This document shows, one piece after another, positions 1 through 8,822 of a DNA stretch of 27,861 bases. This DNA comes from Deltaproteobacteria bacterium (GTDB lineage: Bacteria; Desulfobacterota; BSN033; UBA1163): the NCBI GenBank assembly GCA_016875255.1, contig VGRU01000021.1, positions 1 to 27,861 of the forward strand, given 5' to 3'. The position numbers and the translations under genes were made by a program. Within the stretch, counting starts at the first letter, position 1; every line of letters starts with the position of its first letter. Under the pieces are notes generated by a model. The model made no database searches, was not told the DNA's origin, and saw nothing but the letters and a program-made list of their open reading frames with translations.

Positions 1-13
1 GGAGGAAAATCGA

Positions 14-361
14 ATGAACGTTATTGCTATCTGTCTCATGGTTTCGCTATTCACCATTGGGGGAATTAGCCAGACATTAGCCGAAGGACCTGAAGCGCTT
101 CTTGGATTTTCAACAGACTTTGACAAGAAGGAGTTAACCATTGAGGTGTCGAGCTCAGGATGCACGACGAAAGGGGATTTTAAGATTCACTATAAAGACA
201 ATGTGTTGACCGTTATTCGTATACGGAGGGATGACTGCAAAGCCATGCCCCGAAAGATAGGACTGACCTACACCCTTCAGGCGATTGGGATCGGTCCTCA
301 TCAGTCTTTCAGCATCTCCAATAGATTTATTGTGAATGAGAACATTGCAATCATGAAATGA
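14..361 (+). CDS. Small exported protein of unknown function
   Basis: A 115-residue ORF. The start is well placed: GGAGG lies at positions 1-5, eight bases before the ATG. Residues 1-23 form a hydrophobic signal peptide with a likely cut after TLA, so the mature protein should be periplasmic or secreted and about 92 residues. It has two cysteines after the signal peptide (C50 and C75) that could form a disulfide, in a stretch that alternates short predicted strands, suggesting a small beta-rich domain. I do not recognise a family. It is the first of four co-directional genes that all encode exported proteins, so it may belong to the same operon. Genes further upstream lie outside the window. 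Confidence 0.6.
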   Translation: MNVIAICLMVSLFTIGGISQTLAEGPEALLGFSTDFDKKELTIEVSSSGCTTKGDFKIHYKDNVLTVIRIRRDDCKAMPRKIGLTYTLQAIGIGPHQSFSISNRFIVNENIAIMK

Positions 362-410
362 TTCTTATCCCAGGAAGGATTAAAAGATTTGGGAATAAGG
401 CGATTGCAAG

Positions 411-416
411 GGAGGG
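411..416 (+). promoter_or_regulatory. Shine-Dalgarno site fixing the start at 425
   Basis: GGAGGG lies eight bases before the ATG at 425. An in-frame TTG at 389 would add 12 residues in front of the signal peptide and has no comparable ribosome-binding site, so 425 is preferred. Confidence 0.6.
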
Positions 417-424
417 AGAAGAGC

Positions 425-1771
425 ATGTTTCGCAGAAACCTGGCTGGTTACAGTTTGAAAGCAGTTTTTATTGGAATCTCCATTTTTTTCTGGGTGCCCC
501 CTGCTTTGGCCCAAAGTGCTATAGATCAGCTATTCCAGGGAGTAAGTCCGCCATCAGTACCGGAACCCAAGCACTACCCGGTTGAGCCACAGCCAAGGCC
601 GGAGCGTGAGCCGAGACCACCTCGCGAACCCCGTCCCCCTCAGCGCCCGTCTCAACAACAATATCAACAGCAGCAGAGAATCCAGGAGGAAAGAGCAAAA
701 ATCCAGGCCGCAAAGGTGTCCTATGGTCAAGGAGCTGAATGTTACAAAAGGAGGGACTGGAACTGTGCCATCAAAAAGTTTGAACAGGCCCTGAGGAATA
801 GTCCCAATAATCCAAAGATCAAGAGCGCCCTTGAAAGAGCGAAGCAGGAAGCCCGCAAGGAGCAAGAGCAGGCCGAGCGGTCAAGAAAAGAGAAGGAGCA
901 GCAGCAGGTCTTTGAGCGGGGGAAGAAAGAAATATTGGAAGTGGTAAAAACACAAGGCCCCCAACAACAGAGTGTTCAAAAATCACCCCATCCTGCAGGG
1001 AAAGACATTGCTTTTGGAGCAAGCCCCTCCTATTCAACCTCTCAAAAAGTGGGAGGGTTGACAGAGGAGGAATGGAGGCTTGCAAGGAATTATCAGTTTC
1101 AGATCGAAGCATTGGAAAAGAATAAGAAGGGTATTTTCCTGTCCGGGGAAGAGGCAAGGGTAATGGATGAACTTCTCTATAGACGAAATCAGTTATGGCA
1201 AAAGGCCATAAGCGTTCCAGGACTTACCGCAGAGGAAAAGGAGAAACTCCGCCTGAAGCTCTATACTTCTAACCTCCATGCTACTCCTGCAATGGTTTCC
1301 TCGGGCCAACTCCAGGCATGGAAAGATAGGCCGAAAGGTTCCCATTCGAGTGATTCGAATGGGATGATTGAGATTCAAAAAGAGTTTCACACGAAACAGA
1401 TGGAGCGGTTCATTGAAGAGAAGGGTGGAGATGTTGCGGAAGAGATCCTTGGCGAGAGAGGAGGTAAGGGTTATGGAAATCTCCTCGGAGTTGCCAAGAT
1501 TACGGTGAAAACGGTGAAGGAAGATATTAGCTCCGGAATATCCGAAACCATTGATTTCATCCTTGGCAAACTGCCCAATCCAAGAGCTGCCTTTGCCAGG
1601 GAGGCGGGCAAGGAGTATGAGGGATTGGTGGATCGGTCGTTGAAGAAATTTATGGAAGATTCCTCAAGGGCTGTGGGCGCGGATATTGATTCAAAGAAGT
1701 TTATGGAAGATATCGAAAAAGAAAGAAAGTCTTCCTTAAATTGGACGAGGTCAGGCAATGAAAAAGAGTAG
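425..1771 (+). CDS. Exported Pro/Gln-rich coiled-coil protein with TPR-like segment
   Basis: A 448-residue protein starting at the ATG with the GGAGGG site. Residues 1-30 are a signal peptide ending near ALAQS. A Pro/Arg/Glu-rich segment follows (about 42-74), then a Gln-rich run (75-88). Residues about 94-138 form a helical segment with a TPR-like pattern (GAECYKRRDWNCAIKKFEQA, then an asparagine-proline turn). A highly charged Lys/Glu/Gln coiled coil follows to about 165. The C-terminal half is charged and helical with no motif I recognise. The domain order suggests an envelope scaffold or spacer protein. Its stop overlaps the next gene by 14 bases, so the two are probably translated together. 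Function unknown. Confidence 0.7.
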   Translation: MFRRNLAGYSLKAVFIGISIFFWVPPALAQSAIDQLFQGVSPPSVPEPKHYPVEPQPRPEREPRPPREPRPPQRPSQQQYQQQQRIQEERAKIQAAKVSYGQGAECYKRRDWNCAIKKFEQALRNSPNNPKIKSALERAKQEARKEQEQAERSRKEKEQQQVFERGKKEILEVVKTQGPQQQSVQKSPHPAGKDIAFGASPSYSTSQKVGGLTEEEWRLARNYQFQIEALEKNKKGIFLSGEEARVMDELLYRRNQLWQKAISVPGLTAEEKEKLRLKLYTSNLHATPAMVSSGQLQAWKDRPKGSHSSDSNGMIEIQKEFHTKQMERFIEEKGGDVAEEILGERGGKGYGNLLGVAKITVKTVKEDISSGISETIDFILGKLPNPRAAFAREAGKEYEGLVDRSLKKFMEDSSRAVGADIDSKKFMEDIEKERKSSLNWTRSGNEKE

Positions 1772-4253
1772 AAGATGGTTTGTTCTTGTCATCATTATTC
1801 TTTTGAATCTTTCAATTCCCCTTTGGGCAAAGGAGAAGAAGGAGCCACTCAAACTCCTTTCTGAAACAACCTTCCTTCTCCCCGCGAAAGGGGACATTGA
1901 GGTGAAGTGGTTGATCCCACCTCTTGAAGAGGAGGTGGTCAAACAGGCGGGCTGGTATGGTCTCATCTTCTCGGTGGACGAAAAGGGTCATCCCTGGTTT
2001 GGTTATAGAGAGAGGTTTCTCCTCCATCCTTTTAAACAGTACCAATTCAGCCTTTCCCATCCTTTTCGGGGATTTGTCCATCTCGATAATGGATCACTCC
2101 TCTTTGCTACCGGGACGGAATTGGGTTTTATTGCTTCTGCTATCGAACCTTCGCCAAAAGAACGGGGAATACCGGTGGCTACCTTTCAGCCCTTATCCCT
2201 GCTTCCACTTCCGGATAGCCGCATCTTTAAAGGTTCCGGAAACTCTCTCTATTTTGCCGGACGGAACCATGCCACCGGTGATTATGAAGCCTATCTTCTG
2301 AAACCTGAGAAGTTGGAGTCAGGATCAGAGAGATCAACCCTGAAGGGTTATGTAAGACTGTTGAGCGTAGAGGAACCCATTCATGCTGTGACTGGTGATG
2401 GCGAGACCTTTTATATGGCATTAGGGAAATTGGTGATCAAGACCTCTCGATTAGATAAGACAGTATCAAGACTCTTTCTTCATCCCTCGGAAGAGATCAA
2501 AGAACTCGTTTACGATCCGGAGGCGGGATTATTTTACTCCACCTCTGCGAGTGTGGGGTATATCGGTGAGAATGGGAACATCGAACTTTTAAAAACTCCA
2601 TCTCCTAAGATTTCACTTCAAAAGGGGGGGCTCTACGTTCTCTTCACTAAAACGATGGGAGTTCTTGCGTTTGAAAATATTGGAGACTTAAAAAGGTATC
2701 CTCTCGCTGGAGGGGCCACTCCCCGATATCAAATCAGTCGAAAGATCGAAGAGTTGGGAACCAAAACTCGAGGCGAGATCACCCTTAAAGAGGCATTGAA
2801 AGACAGGGATGTCTCAGCGGTAAAAAACCTGATCGTGAAAGGCCAAAACCCAAATCTGCTCACGGATGAGGGAATGCCTCTTCTTACCTGGATGGTCCTC
2901 TACGGAGGACTTGAGGATGTGAGGTGGATGCTTGACCGTGGAACGCAGGTGAACCTTCAGGACAATCATGGCAATACCGCCCTTTTTGAAGCCGGGTGGA
3001 TCTTCGTCAGGGAAAAGGAGGAAAAGGTAAGACTCCTCTTAACCCGTGGCGCTCAGGTGAATGGCAGAAATAGATATAATGACACTCCATTCCTTTATGC
3101 GATGAAACAGAGGCAGAGCCTTGAGGTTGTAAGCCTCCTCCTTAAGAATGGCGCAGAGGTTGATGGAACAGATGATCTCGGAGATACCGCCCTGATGAAA
3201 TTGGCCAAGTGGGGAGAGTATCGACCTGAGCATATAGAGTTTTTGCTTCTCAACGGCGCAAACCCACATAGAAAAGACAAAAAGGGAAATTCGGTTCTCG
3301 CCAATACTATTCAAAGAGAGCCCAGGCCGGAATATGTCCGTCTCCTCTTGAAACACGGAGCCGATGTAAAAACAACGGCAATCGATGATCGGAATGGTTC
3401 CGGAAAATCGTCCAGCCTGCTTTATAGCGCCTTTTTGACCTATCTTAATTATGCAAATTCTGATCGGCCAAAGGCCCATAAAGCGATGGAGGTGGTTAAC
3501 CTTTTGATTGAGAAAGGTTCAGCCCTTCTTCCCATCGAAGAATCCATTGTCCTTAAAAAAGAGATTTATGGGTGGCTCGACAGCCACTTTATCGCCAACC
3601 TGCTTAAGCGAAACGACTCTCTCTTTAAACAGGCAAAGGCTATCTCTGATCTGGTGATGGTTTCCCATGTGATACAGACGATGAACGAGATCATAAAGAT
3701 GAAGATGGAGCAGGCAAAGGCCGCTGATGATTTTCGGTCTGCCCTCTCCCTTGCCAATGAGTCAAAGGTTTTAGCTGAAAAGTTTTTTAAGAAATTGATA
3801 ATCGATGTGAGGATTAAAGAGAGACCCACTGATTTCCAATCCGGCGCTTCTCAAAAAGCTTCTAAAGGCTATATAGGGGTGGAAATGCGTATATGGCCAT
3901 CAGGAGGAGTATACCTTGTAAGGATATTACCTCAATCCCCTGCCGAAGAGGCTGGAATCAGGACGGGGGATATTTTAACAGAATTTGCAGGAAAGCTGAT
4001 CAAAGATGTTAAAGACCTTCCCACCCTTATCTCCGGATTGGAGGTGGGAAAGAGTTATAAAGCCGTAATGCTCCGGAGTGAAGAGTCCAATTGGCCTGAG
4101 GTCTTTCTCCATTGCGGGCTTCTTGAACACGGATTGGGAATGAACGACCTTGCCGTATCAAACCTGTCGAAATATCTTGAACTGGCTCCGGATTCTAATG
4201 AAAAAGAGAAGGTCAGGGCATTGGTCAATAAATTAACCGGAGGGAAGAGATAA
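1758..4253 (+). CDS. Exported ankyrin-repeat / PDZ protein
   Basis: An 831-residue protein. Residues 1-24 are a signal peptide (hydrophobic core, ending at LWAKE). Residues about 60-325 are rich in short strands with repeated Trp/Phe/Gly positions and could form a beta-propeller-like sensor; this is inference. Residues about 339-600 hold ankyrin repeats, recognised by recurring VxLLLxxGAxVN-type signatures and DxxGxTAL turns. Residues about 702-785 form a PDZ domain with the usual SPAEEAGIRTGDIL core. A final helical pair (ending in YLELAPDS) resembles one TPR. There are no protease catalytic motifs, so it is more likely a protein-binding scaffold than an enzyme. It overlaps the upstream gene by 14 bases. 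The combination of ankyrin and PDZ in one exported bacterial protein is uncommon. Confidence 0.8.
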   Translation: MKKSRRWFVLVIIILLNLSIPLWAKEKKEPLKLLSETTFLLPAKGDIEVKWLIPPLEEEVVKQAGWYGLIFSVDEKGHPWFGYRERFLLHPFKQYQFSLSHPFRGFVHLDNGSLLFATGTELGFIASAIEPSPKERGIPVATFQPLSLLPLPDSRIFKGSGNSLYFAGRNHATGDYEAYLLKPEKLESGSERSTLKGYVRLLSVEEPIHAVTGDGETFYMALGKLVIKTSRLDKTVSRLFLHPSEEIKELVYDPEAGLFYSTSASVGYIGENGNIELLKTPSPKISLQKGGLYVLFTKTMGVLAFENIGDLKRYPLAGGATPRYQISRKIEELGTKTRGEITLKEALKDRDVSAVKNLIVKGQNPNLLTDEGMPLLTWMVLYGGLEDVRWMLDRGTQVNLQDNHGNTALFEAGWIFVREKEEKVRLLLTRGAQVNGRNRYNDTPFLYAMKQRQSLEVVSLLLKNGAEVDGTDDLGDTALMKLAKWGEYRPEHIEFLLLNGANPHRKDKKGNSVLANTIQREPRPEYVRLLLKHGADVKTTAIDDRNGSGKSSSLLYSAFLTYLNYANSDRPKAHKAMEVVNLLIEKGSALLPIEESIVLKKEIYGWLDSHFIANLLKRNDSLFKQAKAISDLVMVSHVIQTMNEIIKMKMEQAKAADDFRSALSLANESKVLAEKFFKKLIIDVRIKERPTDFQSGASQKASKGYIGVEMRIWPSGGVYLVRILPQSPAEEAGIRTGDILTEFAGKLIKDVKDLPTLISGLEVGKSYKAVMLRSEESNWPEVFLHCGLLEHGLGMNDLAVSNLSKYLELAPDSNEKEKVRALVNKLTGGKR

Positions 4254-4338
4254 AATATGGAAGGGAAGGCAAGTTGTTTTAGAACCTACTTCCCCTCCGC
4301 GTTCGCTTGATCGGTTTAGGAGGATGGCCCAATGAATT

Positions 4339-4343
4339 GGAGG
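4339..4343 (+). promoter_or_regulatory. Shine-Dalgarno site fixing a GTG start at 4352
   Basis: GGAGG stands eight bases before the GTG at 4352. An in-frame TTG at 4307 has no such site and would place 15 polar residues before the signal peptide. A second GTG at 4349 is only five bases away, so it is less likely. Confidence 0.5.
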
Positions 4344-4351
4344 ATCAAGTG

Positions 4352-5389
4352 GTGATAAAAAAGACCTTTCTAATTTTCAGTTGCCTCTTCGTTTTTCTTT
4401 GCTTGAATGGACCCGTTTATGCGGATCGATGTCTGTTTTCCATCAAGCCGGTTCAATTATCCGAGGAGTCACAGAAGGCAATTATTCTGCACAATTTGAA
4501 AGAGGAGGTCTTAATCCTTGCAACGGAACTGAGAGCAGATGGAGAGACCGAGGTCTTGGAGTTTATCCCTCTTCCCTCTGAACCAACAGTGACTCTGGCA
4601 GATGGGGATCCCTTTGGAGAGGCAGTGAAACTTATCGCTAAAAAGAAGCTTGAATTTGAGGAAAGGGGGGTTAGCCGAGGGAGTGCTGAAACCGTCCCTG
4701 TGGAAATAAGGTTTGCCGAGAAGATCGGCGTCCATGATGTCACCGTGATCAAGATTAATGACCTGTCAGGCTTTTCTCGATGGACAGAAGAGTTTTTTGT
4801 AAAGAAAGGGGTGAAGGTCAGCATCGACCGTTTGTCGAATTTCTATAAAAACGCAGAGGACTACCTCCGGAGGGGGTTCCATTATTTTGTTTTTGATTAT
4901 GTGAAGGTGAGCAAAGAGATTAAATTGATTGAACCTCTTGTTTACCGGTTTCGATCTGAGAGATTATATTATCCGCTGAGGACATCGAATGTAATCGGTG
5001 GCAAAGGCACAATCGATCTGATTCTGATTTTACCCGGGACGATTCAGATGACCGGGGAGGACTATCAGACCATCTGGAGGCCAACGGTCCAGGATATAAA
5101 AAAGACCACGATGGATTTCAGTTCCTCTGCAAAGGTTTATCCCCATGAGATTCAGAAGATTTATCCCGGAGCAGACGATTTTTTTAAGAGTAACCGGGTG
5201 ACCTATATGCAGGTTTTAAGATATTCCGGGGACTATCAATTCAGGGAGGACCTATTTTATGATCTATCCAACCTGGTCCCATTCGCCTATAAGATTGTCA
5301 ATCGATTCCAGAGGTTTGAAGATTTACTGACAGCCGATGAATTGAGAGACTATTTAGATTATTTAAAAAGAAAAGGTGTGATCAAATAG
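4352..5389 (+). CDS. DUF2330-like exported protein
   Basis: A 345-residue protein read from the GTG at 4352. Residues 1-24 are a signal peptide with a likely cut at VYA/DR. The mature N-terminus has a Cys, then a segment about Gln/Ala/Ile (KAIILHNLKEEVLIL), a conserved EVLEFIPLPSEPTV block, a central HDVTVIKI block, then GFHYFVFDYVKV and a YYPLRTSNV block. This order matches my memory of the DUF2330 family, found in exported proteins of several phyla and without a known role. Most likely periplasmic or cell-surface. It lies 98 bases after the ankyrin-PDZ gene on the same strand. The family call rests on motif recall, not on a search. Confidence 0.65.
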   Translation: MIKKTFLIFSCLFVFLCLNGPVYADRCLFSIKPVQLSEESQKAIILHNLKEEVLILATELRADGETEVLEFIPLPSEPTVTLADGDPFGEAVKLIAKKKLEFEERGVSRGSAETVPVEIRFAEKIGVHDVTVIKINDLSGFSRWTEEFFVKKGVKVSIDRLSNFYKNAEDYLRRGFHYFVFDYVKVSKEIKLIEPLVYRFRSERLYYPLRTSNVIGGKGTIDLILILPGTIQMTGEDYQTIWRPTVQDIKKTTMDFSSSAKVYPHEIQKIYPGADDFFKSNRVTYMQVLRYSGDYQFREDLFYDLSNLVPFAYKIVNRFQRFEDLLTADELRDYLDYLKRKGVIK

Positions 5390-5458
5390 AGATTTTAGTA
5401 AATTATGGCGCGGAAAAGTAAAAACCGAATTACCGATGCCTGACCACAAACAGATCCT

Positions 5459-6229
5459 TCAAGCATGGATATATTTCTTTACGGCTTCGAGGCTCCTCCA
5501 GAGATGAGCCTCTTCGTGAGGTTCGAGTGTATGGATGGGGGTTAATCCCCATCGGGAAAAGAGGCTGAAAAGCTCCCTGAAATCGAATTCTCCCTCGCCT
5601 ATGGGCAGGTGCTCATCCATCTCTCCGTGATTGTCATGAAGGTGGACCTCGACGAGATATTCTTTTAAAGACTCCATCCAGAGAGAAAGAGGGGTTTTGC
5701 TAAAGACATGGTGGTGGCCGGTGTCGAAACAGAGCCGAAAGTGCTTCGAATTGATCTCTTTTAGAAGCATTAATAATGAATCAGGGTTTTCCTCATAGAC
5801 ATTTTCGATGGCGATCGTAAGCCCCCGTTCTTTTGCCTGCTCTATTAGAGGTCTCCATGTCTGGAGACTGCTCTCAAACCAGAGGCGAACATCCCCGTCA
5901 AATTTCCACTTCTCATATCCGGGATGGAAGACGATCGCCTTCGGTTTGAACAGACCGGCCAGCTCGATCGTTCTTGAGAATCGGTCCAGCGTCACCTCCT
6001 TGATTCTTCTGTCCACTCCTCCCGGACTTAAATCCATAAAGGGGCCATGGATGGTGATCCAGAGCTCGTTTCGTTGAAGGGTCTCTGCAAGTTGTTTTGC
6101 TTCTTTATCACTGCAGGCGTCGAGATCTTCGGCGCTGAAGTAGATTTCGGGATGAAGGCGATGCTCCGAGACAAAATCGATTCTCTGAAGGAGCATAGAA
6201 TAAGGGATATTGATCTGGATGGGGGTCAT
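5459..6229 (-). CDS. Sugar phosphate isomerase/epimerase-like TIM barrel
   Basis: A 256-residue protein of the AP-endonuclease-2 / xylose-isomerase-like TIM-barrel family. Visible landmarks are HPGYEKW near residue 103, AIENVYEENPDSL (a metal-ligand Glu region), CFDTGHHHVF, VEVHLHDNHGEMDEHLPIG and the closing HTLEPHEE. These supply the His, Asp and Glu ligands expected for a divalent metal site. The ATG is preceded by GGAG at a spacing of nine bases on the minus strand. Length is typical for the family. The substrate cannot be read from sequence; relatives act on sugar phosphates, inosose or damaged DNA. It is the only gene on the minus strand, convergent with the DUF2330-like gene. Confidence 0.8.
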   Translation of the reverse strand: MTPIQINIPYSMLLQRIDFVSEHRLHPEIYFSAEDLDACSDKEAKQLAETLQRNELWITIHGPFMDLSPGGVDRRIKEVTLDRFSRTIELAGLFKPKAIVFHPGYEKWKFDGDVRLWFESSLQTWRPLIEQAKERGLTIAIENVYEENPDSLLMLLKEINSKHFRLCFDTGHHHVFSKTPLSLWMESLKEYLVEVHLHDNHGEMDEHLPIGEGEFDFRELFSLFSRWGLTPIHTLEPHEEAHLWRSLEAVKKYIHA

Positions 6230-6309
6230 CTTTCATTCTCCGATATTAAATTCGATACCATTCCAACTATTTAGAGTATGTTTATAAACTACGGTATTCA
6301 TAAAAAGGT

Positions 6310-6424
6310 GTCATTCCGGCCCCGATCTTCATCGGGATAAACTCCAGCCGGAATCCAGTCTTTTCAAAGGTCCCTGGATGCCCCCGTATCAAGCACGGGG
6401 CAAGCTCCTCAAGTCTGGCATGAC
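6310..6424 (-). repeat. GTCATTCC palindromic repeat, copy 1 (inverted)
   Basis: A 115-bp copy of a dispersed palindromic family. It runs from GTCATTCC to GCATGAC, with a CCCGATC/ATCGGG-type hairpin and the ACTCCAGC box. It is in the opposite orientation to the copies at 19221, 22940 and 24617. Non-coding. Confidence 0.7.
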
Positions 6425-6572
6425 GGCACAATGAGTTTATGGACAGCCTTTTGTTAACGGCTTTATACCATTCTCATCCGTAAACCGCAACCCGTCTCAG
6501 GATGGCGATTCGATCAATTCGATTGCCTTCAGAACTTTTTCTCTCTCTCCGATGAGATAGACGATGAAGTTT

Positions 6573-6760
6573 TAGTTCGGAGTATTTAATACAAACGCAT
6601 TAAATGAGATGCTGAAACGAGTTCAGCATGACAAGAAAAAGTCTGTCATTCCGAACTTGTTTCGGAATCTCGAATTTTGGAATGACAACAAATTAATTGC
6701 GTTTGTATTAGTTCGGAGTATTTAGATTTGATTTGTTCTCCGAACTCCATACTCCGAACT
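6573..6760. mobile_element. Nested miniature palindromic elements (MITE-like)
   Basis: A 16-bp direct repeat (TAGTTCGGAGTATTTA) occurs at 6573-6588 and 6709-6724. Between them lies an element whose ends are inverted repeats, AATACAAACGCA at 6588-6599 and TGCGTTTGTATT at 6698-6709. Inside are a hairpin (ATGCTGAA/TTCAGCAT, 6609-6629) and a 42-bp GTCATTCC/GGAATGAC palindrome (6645-6686). The right copy of the direct repeat is itself half of a second palindrome, AGTTCGGAGTAT (6710-6721) with ATACTCCGAACT (6749-6760). This reads as one miniature element inserted at the end of another. No transposase is present. Confidence 0.65.
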
Positions 6761-6772
6761 TCTGTGATCCCA

Positions 6773-6802
6773 TTGAAAAGAGTAGAGGGATTGTGATATA
6801 AA
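6773..6802 (+). promoter_or_regulatory. Possible sigma-70 promoter for tat genes
   Basis: TTGAAA (6773-6778) and TATAAA (6797-6802) are separated by 18 bases upstream of the tatA/B-like gene. The predicted transcript start falls almost on the Shine-Dalgarno site (GAGG at 6809-6812), which is tight and lowers confidence. Confidence 0.35.
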
Positions 6803-6819
6803 ACCATTGAGGTGAAGAG

Positions 6820-7230
6820 ATGTTTAATATCGGATTGCCGGAGATTCTGATCATCGGAGCGATTGCACTGATCGTCTTTGGACCCAATAAACTTCCGGAG
6901 CTGGCCAAGGCTTTTGGCAGGGCGATGCGGGAGTTTAAGAAGGCGACCGACGAGGTGAAGGAGAGTTTTGAAGCTGAGACCAGGGACCTGGAGGAGATCA
7001 AAACCGCCATCGCGGACGAGAATGTCCTGGGAGATCTGGCCAGGGAGATATCCACTCTTGAAGAACCTTCTCCGGAGGAAGAAATGACCGAATCTCCTCT
7101 GGAAGCATTGGGACAAACAGAGATCCCCTCCGCCGAGGAGGTGGCGGCTTCTCCGGATGAGAAAGAGGTTGAAGAAAAGAAAGAGGAGAAACCGGAAGGG
7201 ATAAAAGAGGGGATCCCCTCCCATGGATGA
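6820..7230 (+). CDS. tatA/tatB: Twin-arginine translocase subunit TatA/TatB
   Basis: A 136-residue single-span membrane protein of the Tat system, which moves folded proteins across the inner membrane. Residues 1-20 form the short N-terminal transmembrane helix, then the FGPNKLPEL hinge and an amphipathic helix (about 22-45). The tail is long, acidic and Pro/Glu-rich. Glu at position 8 and the FGP hinge are TatB-like, while the [14 protein letters not shown] helix is equally usual in TatA proteins, so I cannot separate the two. It has a good ribosome-binding site (GAGGTGAAGAG). It overlaps tatC by eight bases, which confirms the function. Confidence 0.88.
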   Translation: MFNIGLPEILIIGAIALIVFGPNKLPELAKAFGRAMREFKKATDEVKESFEAETRDLEEIKTAIADENVLGDLAREISTLEEPSPEEEMTESPLEALGQTEIPSAEEVAASPDEKEVEEKKEEKPEGIKEGIPSHG

Positions 7231-7966
7231 GCAGAAGCAACCCTTAACCTCTCACCTCAAGGAGCTGAGAAAACGCCTCATCCTTTCCTTTATCGCGGTC
7301 GTAACCGGGTTTATCGTCTGTTATGCGTTTTCCCAAGACCTCTTCGATATTCTTTCCAAACCCCTTCTCAAGATGATGCCTTCCGGAAGTTCTCTCATTT
7401 TCACAAGTGTGGCAGAAGCTTTTTTCACTTATATGAAGGTGGCCTTTATTGCGGGCATCATTTTGACTTCTCCCTTTGTTCTCTTCCAGGTCTGGGCTTT
7501 TGTGGCGCCGGGGCTTTATCGTAATGAAAAGCGGTATGTGATTCCCTTTGTCGCCGCCGGCTCCTTCTTCTTCGTCTTGGGAATTCTATTCGCCTACTTT
7601 GTCGCCATCCCCGTCGGTTTTAAATTTCTTCTTGGATATGCCACCGATTTCATCAAACCGATGCCAAGCATGAAGGAATACCTCTCCTTCAGCATCAAAT
7701 TTTTATTAGCCTTCGGTCTGGTGTTTGAATTTCCGGTGGTCCTGGTCCTTCTGGCGCGGATCGGCGTGGTTGATGCAAAGACGATGGCGCGGCACAGGAA
7801 ATATGCCATTCTGCTCATCTTCATCTTTGCGGCGGTCATGACCCCGCCGGATATCATCTCACAGTTGCTCATGGCGATTCCTCTGATGGGGCTTTATGAA
7901 TTGAGCATTATTCTTTCAAGGATTTTTGGAAAGAAGGCAAAGCCGATTCCTCCAACCAGTGAATAA
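7223..7966 (+). CDS. tatC: Twin-arginine translocase subunit TatC
   Basis: A 247-residue polytopic inner-membrane protein, the signal-peptide receptor of the Tat system. It begins with the conserved HLKELRKRL segment (residues about 11-19) and has about six hydrophobic spans, with the first periplasmic loop holding [13 protein letters not shown] and the [13 protein letters not shown] motif after span 2. Length is typical. Its ATG lies within the last codons of the upstream subunit gene (eight-base overlap), so the pair is translationally coupled. The gene is followed by a palindromic repeat, not by a clear terminator. Confidence 0.95.
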   Translation: MDEQKQPLTSHLKELRKRLILSFIAVVTGFIVCYAFSQDLFDILSKPLLKMMPSGSSLIFTSVAEAFFTYMKVAFIAGIILTSPFVLFQVWAFVAPGLYRNEKRYVIPFVAAGSFFFVLGILFAYFVAIPVGFKFLLGYATDFIKPMPSMKEYLSFSIKFLLAFGLVFEFPVVLVLLARIGVVDAKTMARHRKYAILLIFIFAAVMTPPDIISQLLMAIPLMGLYELSIILSRIFGKKAKPIPPTSE

Positions 7967-8001
7967 ATAGTATCAATTTCATTGTTTGAAATCGTTTTGT
8001 A

Positions 8002-8078
8002 AAATCCCTCCCAACCTCCCTTTGCCAAAGGGAGGAGAAACATTTCCCCCTTTTGACAAAGGGGGATGAAGGGGGATT
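8002..8078. repeat. AAATCCCTCC double-hairpin repeat, copy 1
   Basis: A 77-bp element with two tight hairpins: CCTCCCTTT with AAAGGGAGG (8015-8035) and CCCCCTTT with AAAGGGGG (8046-8065). The outer ends are inverted (AATCCC and GGGATT). A close copy is at 16692-16766. It lies between tatC and radC; a T6 run follows about 20 bases after the second stem, too far for a convincing intrinsic terminator. Confidence 0.7.
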
Positions 8079-8132
8079 AGATCGGTTTTTTCAAAGCTCT
8101 AAAATATTATAAGACATATTTATTTTTGAGTC

Positions 8133-8822
8133 ATGGCAGAATCTCCCTATAAGATTTCCAGATGGCCGGAAAAAGAGAGGCCGAGAGAGCGGTTGCTCCA
8201 GCAGGGGGCGCAGTATCTCACCGAGGCCGAACTCTTAGGGATTCTGATCGGGAAAGGGACGAGGAAAAAGACCGCCATCGACCTGGCAAGGGAGCTTCTG
8301 GACCGGTACGAATCGCTTGAGAACCTCTTCAGCCGTTCCCCTTCGGAATTGATGAAGGTCAAGGGCATTGGCTCGGCCAAGGCGGCTACGCTCTCGGCAG
8401 CCTTCCAGTTGGTGAGACGGATTCAGGCAAAAAAGACGACGAACCGATCCACATTCAAGCGATCCTCGGATGTAAGAGACCATTATCTCCCGTTGATGAA
8501 AGATTTGAGGAAGGAGGTCTTCAGGATTCTTCTCCTCAGCCGCGCCAATCGGTTGATTAAGGAGGTCATTATATCCGAAGGAACACTCGATGCGAGCATT
8601 GTCCATCCGAGGGATGTTTTTCGGGAGGCCCTCCTGGAATCCGCGGCAGGGGTCATCCTCCTTCACAACCATCCGAGCGGAAATCCGAGCCCGAGCGAAG
8701 AGGATATCCGGATCACCAAGCAATTGGTGGAGGCAGGCCGGGTGATGGGGATCAAGGTTTATGACCATATCATCCTGGGAGGGGAGGATTACCGCAGTCT
8801 GGCAGATGAAGGGATAATTTAA
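8133..8822 (+). CDS. radC: RadC-family JAB/MPN domain protein
   Basis: A 229-residue protein of the RadC family. Residues about 1-85 are the N-terminal helical part with a helix-hairpin-helix-like segment (VKGIGSAKAATLSAA). Residues about 100-229 form the JAB/MPN domain with the zinc-binding JAMM motif H178-N-H180-P-S-G-x7-D191 and the upstream catalytic Glu region (EALLESAAGVILLHNH). It ends in the family's usual SLADEGII. RadC was once linked to DNA repair, but its biochemical role is unsettled. It lies 166 bases after tatC and is probably a separate transcription unit. Confidence 0.95.
   Translation: MAESPYKISRWPEKERPRERLLQQGAQYLTEAELLGILIGKGTRKKTAIDLARELLDRYESLENLFSRSPSELMKVKGIGSAKAATLSAAFQLVRRIQAKKTTNRSTFKRSSDVRDHYLPLMKDLRKEVFRILLLSRANRLIKEVIISEGTLDASIVHPRDVFREALLESAAGVILLHNHPSGNPSPSEEDIRITKQLVEAGRVMGIKVYDHIILGGEDYRSLADEGII

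Noticed and set aside
4254..4351. Possible terminator hairpin after the ankyrin-PDZ gene
   Set aside because: GGAAGGGAAG and CTTCCCCTCC pair with one mismatch but with a long loop and no T-run.
6646..7224. 192-aa minus-strand frame opposite the tatA/B gene
   Set aside because: It is a shadow of the Glu/Lys-rich Tat tail and runs into a palindromic repeat; no ribosome-binding site or domain.
8235..8768. 177-aa minus-strand frame opposite radC
   Set aside because: RadC with an intact JAMM motif explains the region.
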